Source of the DNA: Symbiodinium natans
Taxonomy: Eukaryota > Sar > Dinophyceae > Suessiales > Symbiodiniaceae
Reading direction: 5' to 3'
Length of the DNA: 17,500 bases
Assembly: GCA_905221605.1 (NCBI GenBank)
Contig: CAJNDS010002485.1
Location: forward strand, 1 to 17,500
Of the stretch, positions 1 to 6,712 are shown in pieces. Under the pieces are notes generated by a model. The model made no database searches and had not been told where the DNA came from. It worked only from the letters and a program-made list of their open reading frames with translations. A program made the translations under genes and the position numbers. Position 1 is the first letter of the stretch. Each line of letters opens with the position of its first letter.

Positions 1-2
1 TT

Positions 3-125
3 GGTTTAGATAGTTTAGATAATTTTAATAGTTTAGATAGTTTAGGTAGTTTTGGGCTCCACCCGTGACCCAACCTACCCCCAAAATTATCTAAACTATG
101 TAAACTATCTAAACTATCTAAACCA
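3..125. repeat. Foldback unit 1 of TTTAGATAG hairpin array
   Basis: The left arm (about 3-54) is built from TTTAGATAG-type 9-mers. The right arm (about 82-124) is their reverse complement, ending CTATCTAAACC. The loop (about 55-81) reads GGGCTCCACCCGTGACCC and is nearly identical to the loop of unit 2. This is the most diverged unit: the left arm has an AATTTTAATAG interruption and the right arm has TATGTAAAC. The window begins inside or at the edge of the array, so its full extent is unknown. Confidence 0.85.
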
Positions 126-129
126 CCAG

Positions 130-309
130 GCTCGTAATTTAGTATTGGGGGAAAGCCCGGGCTCGTAATTTAGTATTGGGGGAAGGCCCGGGCTCGTAAT
201 TTAGTATTGGGGGAAGGCCCGGGCTCGTAATTTAGTTTTGGGGGGAAGGCCCGGGCTCGTAATTTAGTATTGGGGGAAGGCCCGGGCTCGTAATTTAGTA
301 TTGGGGGGA
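130..309. repeat. 31-bp direct tandem repeat, six copies
   Basis: Copies start at 130, 161, 192, 223, 255 and 286. The unit begins GCTCGTAATTTAGTATTGGG and ends GAAGGCCCGG. Copy 4 is 32 bp with TTTAGTTTTGGG, and copy 6 is cut short at about 309. Each junction makes a CCCGGG palindrome. The block sits exactly between foldback units 1 and 2, as if inserted or amplified there. Because 31 is not a multiple of three, open frames across it cycle through three peptides and are unlikely to be coding. There are no spacers, so it is not a CRISPR array. Confidence 0.93.
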
Positions 310-314
310 CCCTT

Positions 315-755
315 GGTTTAGATAGTTTAGATAGTTTAGGTAGTTTTGGGCTCCACCCGGGACCCAACCTCCCCCCCCAAACTACCTAAACTACCTAAAC
401 TATCTAAACTATCTAAACCCCCCTGGTTTAGATAGTTTAGATAGTTTAGGTAGTTGAGGCCTCTCTCCCCCAACTATCTAAACTATCTAAACTATGTAAA
501 CCCCCCTGGTTTAGATAGTTTAGATAGTTTAGGTAGTTTAGGCCGCTCACCCAACTATCTAAACTATCTAAACTATCTAAACCCCATTGGTTTAGATAGT
601 TTAGGTAGTTTAGGCCTCTCCCCCAACTATCTAAACTATCTAAACTATCTAAACCCCACTGGTTTAGATAGTTTAGATAGTTTAGGTAGTTTAGGCCTCT
701 CACCCAACTATCTAAACTATCTAAACCCCCCTGGTTTAGATAGTTGAGATAGTCC
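315..755. repeat. Tandem foldback units 2 to 6 plus a partial seventh
   Basis: Left arms start at 315, 425, 508, 589 and 661. A partial left arm runs from 733 to about 755. Spacing between starts is 110, 83, 81, 72 and 72 bp. In each unit a left arm of two or three TTTAGATAG 9-mers plus TTTAGGTAGTT is followed by a C-rich loop (AGGCCTCTCNCCC in units 3, 5 and 6). The right arm is AACTATCTAAAC repeated and ends AAACC. Right arms lie at about 379-418, 472-502, 553-583, 625-655 and 706-727. Each unit can form a roughly 30-bp stem. Open frames through the array encode NYLNYLNY or LDSLDS repeats on opposite strands, which is a by-product of the repeat. Confidence 0.9.
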
Positions 756-1120
756 CCAAAAAAAGGAATGCCACATAATACATAAAGGTTCCTGCCTCAT
801 ATATATATATATATATATATTTTTTTTTGTTTTATTCTTCTTCTTTTTGCGGGGGGGGGGGGGGGGGGGGGTTCTTAAGCAAACAGTAGTTCAGGAGTCG
901 ATCTGGCGTAGTCCGCGCACCATCTGCTGAGGCTTTAGGGTTTCGGGTTAGGGGCCCCTGACACACGCACACTCACAGACACGCACACACACACACACAC
1001 GAGAGAGCCGCCTTTTGAACTCTCAGGCATGATGTCTGGCGGCCAACCGTTAACTGGAGGCTGCAAAGCCTATAGGCTTTGGAAAGATCCATCCTTGTGC
1101 TGCCTAGTGCTGAGGTCAAA
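756..1120. other. Microsatellites and homopolymers, no gene seen
   Basis: An (AT)n tract lies at 799-820 and runs into a T tract. A pyrimidine-rich stretch (about 830-848) leads to 21 consecutive G at 851-871. A CA-rich microsatellite occupies about 959-1000, followed by GAGAGAG. A GGGGCCCC octamer lies at 951-958. The rest is unique sequence with no convincing open frame. Confidence 0.8.
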
Positions 1121-1192
1121 GGTTTAGGGTTTAGGGTTTAGGGTTTAGGGTTTAGGGTTTAGGGTTTAGGGTTTAGGGTTTAGGGTTTAGGG
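1121..1192 (+). repeat. Interstitial telomeric array, TTTAGGG x10
   Basis: About ten perfect TTTAGGG units with the G-rich strand on plus. It ends in GGGGCC and passes into unique sequence. No telomeric repeat of the opposite orientation touches it. Confidence 0.96.
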
Positions 1193-1406
1193 GCCTCCAA
1201 GGGAAATTGGGCCAATGAGCCGACCACTGAACAACACCAAGCACTGCAAGAAAGTGGTTCTGCTAAACGAACACACGGTGCTTCTGAAAGATGCGATGTT
1301 TCCCCTCACCACAATCCAGCTATTAAAAAAACTTGAACATGTGAACTTGAAGAAGTCTCCTGCGAGTGGTGTTGCAATGACTCGGTGGTCGGGACATGCC
1401 CATGCC
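1193..1406. other. Unique spacer with a weak 64-codon open frame
   Basis: A plus-strand ATG frame at 1215-1409 gives a Lys-rich 64-residue peptide with no motif I recognise. It lies between a telomeric array and a dispersed repeat. It may be chance or part of an exon, and nothing supports it as a gene. Confidence 0.4.
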
Positions 1407-1507
1407 TAGTTGTAAGTAGAGTTATAAGAGCCCTAAATTGGGCTATAAGGGTCCTGAATTAGGTTATAAGTCCTTTAACTACAGTTCGTATAGTAAGGGG
1501 GCCCCTC
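1407..1507 (-). repeat. Dispersed AT-rich element A, copy 1
   Basis: The plus strand holds about three tandem 21-23-bp units of the form GTTATAAGNNNCCTNAATT, ending in TATAGTAAGGGGGCCCC. Its reverse complement matches 4643-4742 closely. Shared blocks include GGGGCCCCYTTACTATAC, ATAACCTAATT and CTCTTAT-ACTCTACTT. The two copies form an inverted pair about 3.1 kb apart. No coding capacity or transposase is visible. It could be a MITE-like or satellite-derived element. Confidence 0.8.
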
Positions 1508-1607
1508 CTTGTGGCAAAAAAAAAACAATGTGACGATTTTTTGACGGAAATGGGGTATGAAGGTACCCTCATTCTCCATCTCGTCATCTCGTGCCTCGTG
1601 CCGGTCG

Positions 1608-1613
1608 ACTCAC
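1608..1613 (-). promoter_or_regulatory. Candidate 5-prime splice site GTGAGT
   Basis: On the minus strand GTGAGT follows the codons after the second Trp/Cys motif. The GT lies at 1613-1612, and the in-frame TGA falls inside the donor. No acceptor can be fixed. The T-rich stretch ending GCCACAAG near 1510 is one possibility. Confidence 0.45.
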
Positions 1614-2267
1614 CGCCATCGACGGGAGCTGGTGCGACGACGGGGGTGCTCGGTTCCGACCTTGCAATCGATCTCCAAGTGGAGGCCCCAAGGGTCGTTC
1701 TTGTCTGTGCGCCGAGCACAGATGTTATCACCGCTCTTGTAGATCTCGAAGTGGTCGTTCCATTTGCCCGCTTTCACCCGATACGGAGGATTGCCAGCAA
1801 AACTGTTGCAATCCAGATTTGGAACGGGAGCCGGAACGCACTTCGGTGAAATACGGCGGCGTGGTTGGTTGCTTCCGATGGTCACCCTTATACCTTTCTC
1901 TGAATCTCCTGAAACTGCTGGCACTGAATCTTCAGGTCCATAGCCCAACCAATTCCTTGGTCGCTTAAGACTACAACAATCCATCCTTTGCAGGGATTCT
2001 GGGCTTGGACTTGAGGGAACTACCAGCCGTAGAGCACATGTGTCCGCGGACGCGTCCGCCACGCGGGGGGGCCAGGCACCTGTCCACGGCATCGACAATC
2101 TTCTGCGCCGGAGTCGATGCATTGAGGCTGGCGTTCACGTAAACCTCACTCTCGGGATCCTCCGCGGGCTCTTCCGAAGAAACCGGCTCGTCCTTCCACG
2201 TGCCGACCTTGAAGGCGATTGCTTCATTGCAGCACCAGATCACAGCAAGCTTCAACCAGGCAATCAT
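1614..2267 (-). CDS. Multi-exon or decayed gene with two Trp/Cys motif repeats
   Basis: Function unknown. Three minus-strand blocks in different frames look protein-like. Block 1 starts at an ATG (2267), with a hydrophobic, signal-like start (MIAWLKLAVIWCC) and then an acidic Ser/Pro linker with two NAS sequons. Block 2 (about 2019-1894) follows a TAG acceptor at 2022-2020 and ends in GWAMDLKIQC before a possible donor, AAG/GTATAAG. Block 3 (frame 2122-1610) contains WNDHFEIYKSGDNIC and then RRTDKNDPWGLHLEIDC. The segment D..-.GWxxxLxIxC is therefore present twice, suggesting tandem domains of an extracellular, cysteine-containing type. Block 3 ends at a consensus donor, GTGAGT, starting at 1613, which also supplies that frame's stop. 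This supports an intron rather than a true end. A CCCCCCC tract near 2069 lies where blocks 1 and 2 would join. Alternatively it is a pseudogene with frameshifts. Exon borders are uncertain. Confidence 0.5.
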
Positions 2268-2954
2268 GGCCCTGGTGTAGCAAAAGCCGCCGGTGCTATT
2301 ACTTGCGAAGCACGAATATAAACTTGGAGAAAGCTGCGGGGGATCAGTTGTTGGCACACGGGCAACGCATGCACCGCGCAACGTGAGCTAACGTCTGTCA
2401 GCATTGCAGCCCAAGTAGGAAGGTCTCTCAATGATCTGTACCTTAAGCCTCGTAAGCCCTGCAAGCCCTAAACCCACCACCAGCCTGCACCCAAGGTCCA
2501 GCGCGTTTGGGCCCAGTAGGCCTATATAAGACCTCGGTTTGCGAGCGCGTGACTCATGGTCGGGGAGGACAAAGATCCTTGCGATGCTACGAAAGATCTT
2601 CGTAACCCTAAACGGCCCCAAATGTTAAGGCATTAGCCTCATCCCGACACCCATTGCTGGTGGAAGAAGTTCTCCGCGTTATGAGCCCCCGCCGGGCCCT
2701 CAACCGTTAACTGATTGGTCCCTTGAGGGAATTCAGTGCCTTCTGTTCCCCTAGAGTACTCTTTTACGTGCTTGTAAACATATCCCTCATTCCCTACGCA
2801 GAACCAGAAAGTAAAGCCTCTAAATCCCTGGACCCTCAACCCTTTGCATAGTTCACCGAAATGAGTAGAACAGGGTTTTTGGCGGTTGCTATACTATAAT
2901 TACACAGGGGCCATGAGGGAATACTATCCGTAACTATTCCGACCCCCATATTTG
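2268..2954. other. Unique sequence, no gene identified
   Basis: Open frames of 60-80 codons occur on both strands. The longest minus-strand ones, near 2388-2621 and 2639-2839, show no recognised motif, and the second lacks an ATG at its upstream end. Earlier exons of the gene at 1614-2267 could lie here, but I cannot support one. Confidence 0.4.
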
Positions 2955-3080
2955 CCTAAACCCTAAACCCTATAAACCCCAAAACCCTAAACCCTAAACC
3001 CCTAAACCCTAAACCCTAAACCCTAAACCCCTAACCCTAAACCCTAAACCCTAAACCCTAAACCCTAAACCCTAGACCCT
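2955..3080 (-). repeat. Interstitial telomeric array, CCCTAAA with variants
   Basis: About 17 CCCTAAA-type units with the C-rich strand on plus. Variants include CCCTATAAA, CCCCAAA and CCCCTAAA. It is followed about 80 bp later by an array of opposite orientation, giving a C-rich then G-rich (divergent) pair. Confidence 0.95.
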
Positions 3081-3162
3081 GCTACTGGGATACTAAGCTC
3101 TGTACCGGCGCTTGGTGGACGTGTTCTCGACCGGCTCGGGCCTCTCTGCGGCGCCTCCGTGC

Positions 3163-3315
3163 GTTTAGGGTTTAGGGTTTAGGGTTTAGGGTTTAGGGTT
3201 TAGGGTTTAGGGTTTAGGGTTTAGGGTTCGGGTTTAGGGTTTAGGGTTTAGGGTTTAGGGTTTCGGGTTTAGGGTTTAGGGTGTAGGGTGTAGGGTTTAG
3301 GTAGGGTTTAGGGGG
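3163..3315 (+). repeat. Interstitial telomeric array, TTTAGGG with variants
   Basis: About 20 TTTAGGG units. The second half carries TTTCGGG and GTGTAGGG substitutions, so this end looks older or less homogenised than the start. Confidence 0.95.
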
Positions 3316-4075
3316 AAGCTCTTAAAACCTCGAATCGCCTAAAACCTTGACAAACCTCACTTCACCCTAAACCCGAAACCCTATATATGGGCCAGGGCGC
3401 ACCCCCCCCACCCCTCCCCTCCCCTCATGGTATCCACCCCCCCCCCCCGCCCTCTGGTTCTGGTGGGTTTTGGGTTCCCCCTCACTGTGGTTCATGGTGT
3501 TCATGGGTTTAGGGTTTAGGATAGGTTTAATTAGTCTGTAGGGTTCAGGATTTTCACTCTGGTCCATTGGTTCACTGTGGGTTTAGAGTTTGATTAGGGT
3601 TCAAGGTTTGGAGAAGGTAGGTTTAAAGTTTCCCCTCTCCCTGTGGTTCGTGCTGGGTTTACGGTTGAGGGTTCAGGGTTAAAGCGGCATAGGTTTCGGG
3701 TTTACCCTTCTCCCTCCTGTCGTTGATTGGTGGGTTTGAGTTTTAGGCTTAGGGTTCAGGTTTTGAGGTTTAGGCTGAGGCTTCTTCCGTCCCCCCCCCC
3801 CCCCCCTCCGTGGTCCGTGGTGTTTTTAGGGAAACAGGCAGGTTGGGGGGGGTTGCCATGGGGGGGGGGGGGGATACCATTGGGGCGGGGGCGTCGATTA
3901 CGCGGAACGCGGGCGCAGAAAGCCCCTCAGAACCCGAAACCCTAAACCATATACTTCTTAAACCCCAGAATTTCTTCAAGCCTACGGGACTTTGGAACAA
4001 GTCCTGAGATAGGATTGCGAATTCACAGTTGAGAGCCTGGCCCTAGAGGGTTTGCGCGGGGTTTGGGTTATGGTT
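3316..4075. repeat. Decayed telomere-like sequence with long C and G tracts
   Basis: GGGTTTAGGGTTTAGG-like islands are scattered at 3508-3800 among GGTTCA-type decay products. A short CCCTAAACCCGAAACCC stretch lies at 3365-3382. Homopolymers include a C tract at about 3437-3448, C16 at 3791-3806 and G14 at 3860-3873. Open frames here are Gly- or Pro-rich and follow from these tracts. No gene is supported. Confidence 0.7.
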
Positions 4076-4122
4076 TTGGGTTTCTTAGGGTTTAGGGTTT
4101 AGGGTTTATTTAGGGTTTAAGG
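4076..4122 (+). repeat. Short telomeric array
   Basis: About five TTTAGGG-type units interrupted by a TTTATTTAGGG variant. Confidence 0.85.
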
Positions 4123-4642
4123 TTGTGATGAAAACCATCCCCTTCAACGGGAGCCGTTGTCCCGTAGACACCGGGATAGGAGCAACCAAAAAGAAGCCAG
4201 CAGCAGTCCTGCATCACGTGCGCGCTGCTGACGTCTTGCGCGCAAAGTCGGGCAGGTGTGGCTTCGAAAACACATCTAAGGCTATAATATACATGGTCCC
4301 TTAGCATGGGCACTTTAAAAGGGGGCCCCTCATATACCCCTTCTACGCCCTGCACAACCCGAGGGCCCAGAGTTCAGAACTCGCTAGAGAAGGGAAGGGG
4401 CCGCATTAAGGGCCATGCAACTACCCTTACAACACACCTGACAGCTAAGCTGCAACCCTAAACGAAGACTCAACCATGCAATCTTGCGGTGTGGCCTCAG
4501 GCAGCATGTACAGCACGCAGCGGCAGAAGCCACCTGCCACACAGCGCGAAAAGAGGGCCCCAGTTTCCTAGAATGGGTCATCTGGGTGATTTCAATGATA
4601 ATTCTGTAGAGGGGTACAAACGGGAACCCGAGTTAAACCTCA
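4123..4642. other. Unique sequence, only small uncertain open frames
   Basis: A plus-strand ATG frame at 4128-4304 (58 residues) begins just after the telomeric array. Minus-strand frames of 65-80 codons overlap the region. None has a motif I recognise. A GGGGGCCCC block lies at 4321-4329. Confidence 0.35.
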
Positions 4643-4749
4643 AGGGGCCCCTTACTATACTAACTATAGTTAAGGGACGTATAACCTAATTTAGGATCGT
4701 TACAACCCAATTATTGCTCTTATTACTCTACTTGTTTCTAGGGGGCCCC
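4643..4749 (+). repeat. Dispersed AT-rich element A, copy 2
   Basis: This is the reverse complement of the element at 1407-1507. It is bounded on both sides by GGGGCCCC-type palindromes (4644-4651 and 4741-4749). The interior again shows roughly 21-bp units (GTATAACCTAATTTAGGATC, then GTTACAACCCAATTATTGC). Having both palindromic ends suggests this is the more complete copy. Confidence 0.8.
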
Positions 4750-4883
4750 ACCTTGTAGATCGGGATATCATAGGGGCTGTAACGACATGGTCTTTAAATC
4801 AGAATTTACAAGTAGACCGGGCCAGGGTTTAGGGTTCAAGGCGCTTGAGGCTCTTAGGGCTTACGGGGCTCGTGGACTTGTTG

Positions 4884-5040
4884 CCCTCAACCCTAAACCC
4901 TAAACCCTAAACACTAAACCCTAAACCCCAAACCCCAAACCCCAAACCCCAAACCCCAAACCCCAAACCCCAAACCCCAAACCCCAAACCCCAAACCCTA
5001 AACCCTAAACCCTAAACCCTAAACCCTAACCCTAAACCCT
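4884..5040 (-). repeat. Telomeric array with an internal pure CCCCAAA block
   Basis: CCCTAAA units flank a perfect run of ten CCCCAAA units at 4926-4995 (TTTGGGG on the other strand). The T of CCCTAAA has changed to C in every unit of that run. CCCTAAA then resumes at 4996. Confidence 0.95.
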
Positions 5041-5158
5041 TGGGCTGGGAGGTTTAGGCTCCTATATCCCCATCAGCCCACACAGTGCTGACATTGCTGC
5101 TCACTTGAAGATTGAAAGATGACTACTGTGTCTTGCCGTAGAATGAGGAGAAGTGCTT

Positions 5159-5211
5159 GTAGGGTTTAGGGTTTAGCGTTTAGGGTTTAGAGTTGAGGGT
5201 TTAGGGTTTAG
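5159..5211 (+). repeat. Degenerate telomeric array
   Basis: About seven units: TTTAGGG mixed with TTTAGCG, TTTAGAG and TTGAGGG. Confidence 0.85.
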
Positions 5212-5720
5212 CAATGCGAGTAGCAGCTGGTCAGCGGCAATCCGAAATTTCAGACAACAGGGAACAAACAAGCAAACAAACAAGTTTGTATCCCCAAGCG
5301 CAAAAACTAGACCAGTGACCTAGGAATAAAAAGGGCACCCTTCTTGGTTTTAAGGGGAATATAAGAGAACCCCAACCCGAAAAAAAGGCAAAAAGGGCCT
5401 ACTTACTCCGGTCCTAGAAAATCCTGTGGTAAGTTCTCAGGACTCAGAGAAGACTGGCCTTCCGCACTTCGGATGGAATGCGCATACGAGTTCTGCAAAT
5501 GGTGAATGAGGGAATTAGGTGCCTGGCATTTTCCTCTACAATTCTTCAAGGGGCCCTATGGGCACTGTAGCTAATTCCATAGAAGGTATTGGGTGCCTGA
5601 TCGTGCGCTATGCGCCACTTGAAAGGCTAGTTAGGGGAGCCGTGCGAAGAACCAGTAAACCCCTGCCCCTACACCTTAAATCCTAAACTCTAAACCCTAC
5701 ACGAGGGTTTGCCAAAAATC
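5212..5720. other. Unique sequence, no gene seen
   Basis: Holds a short AAAC microsatellite (about 5263-5281), an A-rich stretch near 5380, and scattered motifs such as GAGGGAATT and GGTGCCTG that recur elsewhere. A brief telomere-like stretch lies near 5680-5700. No open frame of note. Confidence 0.6.
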
Positions 5721-5775
5721 AGGGCCCCTAATTTGATGTAGAGCCCCAAATAGCAGGTACCCCTAATTTCGGAAG
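5721..5775 (-). repeat. Dispersed element B, short copy
   Basis: The reverse complement begins CTTCCGAAATTAGGGGTACC and continues to CTATTTGGGGCTC and AGGGGCCCT. It matches 11460-11541, which has an extra internal segment. The two copies are in inverted orientation about 5.7 kb apart. Confidence 0.7.
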
Positions 5776-5872
5776 TCTCGCCTAAGACATAAAGACCCCA
5801 ACACCTTGGCTCTGAGCCCCAGGTACGCTTAAGCCCTCTAGACCCTTGAAAAACCCTCAAAAGTCCTAAATC

Positions 5873-5935
5873 TCTAAACCCTAAACCCTGAACCCTAAAC
5901 CCTTGATTCCCAAACCCTAAACCCTAAACCCTGTA
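5873..5935 (-). repeat. Degenerate telomeric array
   Basis: CCCTAAA units mixed with CCCTGAA and interrupted by CCCTTGATTCC. Confidence 0.85.
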
Positions 5936-6044
5936 TGGCGTCGAAGCCCCAGGCGGCTGGAGCCTGCATGAGCCCTCTAGAGATTGGAGTGGGATGCGAA
6001 GGAGATAAGATCTTGGGGTGTCGAGTTTGGAGTTTCAGGGCTTA

Positions 6045-6282
6045 GGATTCAAGGTTTAGGGTTTAGGGTTTAGGGTTCAGGTTTAGAGTTTGGGGTTTAG
6101 GGTTCAGGTTTAGAGTTTGGGGTTCAGGGTGTCGGCTCGGCACTTTGGCGTTTACGGTTTAGGGCTTTGGGCTTGGGGTTCTGGGCGCATGGTTCAAGGG
6201 TCAGGGGTTTGGGGTTTAGGGTTTAGGGGTTTAGGGGTTTGGGGTTTAGGGTTTAATTTAGGGCTTCAGGGTGTAGGGTTCA
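6045..6282 (+). repeat. Decayed telomere-like block
   Basis: TTTAGGG islands are interspersed with TTCAGG, TTTGGGG and GTGTAGGG. A duplicated unit near 6079-6125 (TTCAGGTTTAGAGTTTGGGG) shows segmental duplication within the decayed array. The plus open frame here (6117-6329) is Gly-rich and repeat-derived. Confidence 0.8.
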
Positions 6283-6553
6283 GGGCCCCGGAAGAAGCGC
6301 CGAAGGGTTTCTTTTCCCGATCACGGTGATCTGCGTCCGGGGTTTCGTTAGGGCCAGATTTAGGGGTGGAGGGCTCAGGGATGACCTCAGGGAATCCAGC
6401 CCGTCAGCTAGGCGGGTGAAGCCTGAGCATGCCATTCATTGGGTAGGCCCATACCAGCTGGACTTGGCTTAGAATCTTCACTTGCTTCCGTACTTCCAGG
6501 GGCTCAGATAGCCTTGGTAGCGCAACCAGATTGATAACAGGGTACCCCTGAGA
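6283..6553. other. Unique spacer, no gene seen
   Basis: It lies between a decayed telomeric block and the G5 array, downstream of the minus-strand gene at 6683-7655. No open frame or RNA is evident. Confidence 0.55.
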
Positions 6554-6712
6554 GGTTAGGGTTTACGGTTTAGGGGGTTTAGGGGGTTTAGGGGGTTTAG
6601 GGGGTTTAGGGGGTTTAGGGGGTTTAGGGGGTTTAGGGGGTTTAGGGGGTTTAGGGGGTTTAGGGGGTTTAGGGTTTCGGGTTTAGGGTTTTGGGCGTTT
6701 AGGGTTTAGGGG
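6554..6712 (+). repeat. Variant telomeric array, TTTAGGGGG x11
   Basis: Eleven perfect 9-bp TTTAGGGGG units at 6569-6667, flanked by TTTAGGG, TTTCGGG and TTTGGGCG units. Read on the minus strand, the 6683-6712 part forms the last codons and stop of the neighbouring gene. Confidence 0.95.

Noticed and set aside
130-309. CRISPR-like repeat array
   Set aside because: The 31-bp units are contiguous with no variable spacers, and the setting is eukaryotic.
170-747. Open frames of 65-97 codons across the hairpin and 31-bp repeats
   Set aside because: They translate repeats (NYLNYLNY, LDSLDS) on both strands, and the unit lengths are not kept in multiples of three.
1511-1968. Plus-strand open frames of 61-125 codons
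   Set aside because: They lie opposite the minus-strand Trp/Cys gene, whose motifs are better supported.
2639-2839. Minus-strand frame containing GYVYKHVKEYSRG
   Set aside because: No ATG at its upstream end, no recognised family and no convincing splice sites. It could be an exon but is unsupported.
6117-6329. Gly-rich plus-strand frame
   Set aside because: A translation of decayed telomeric repeats.
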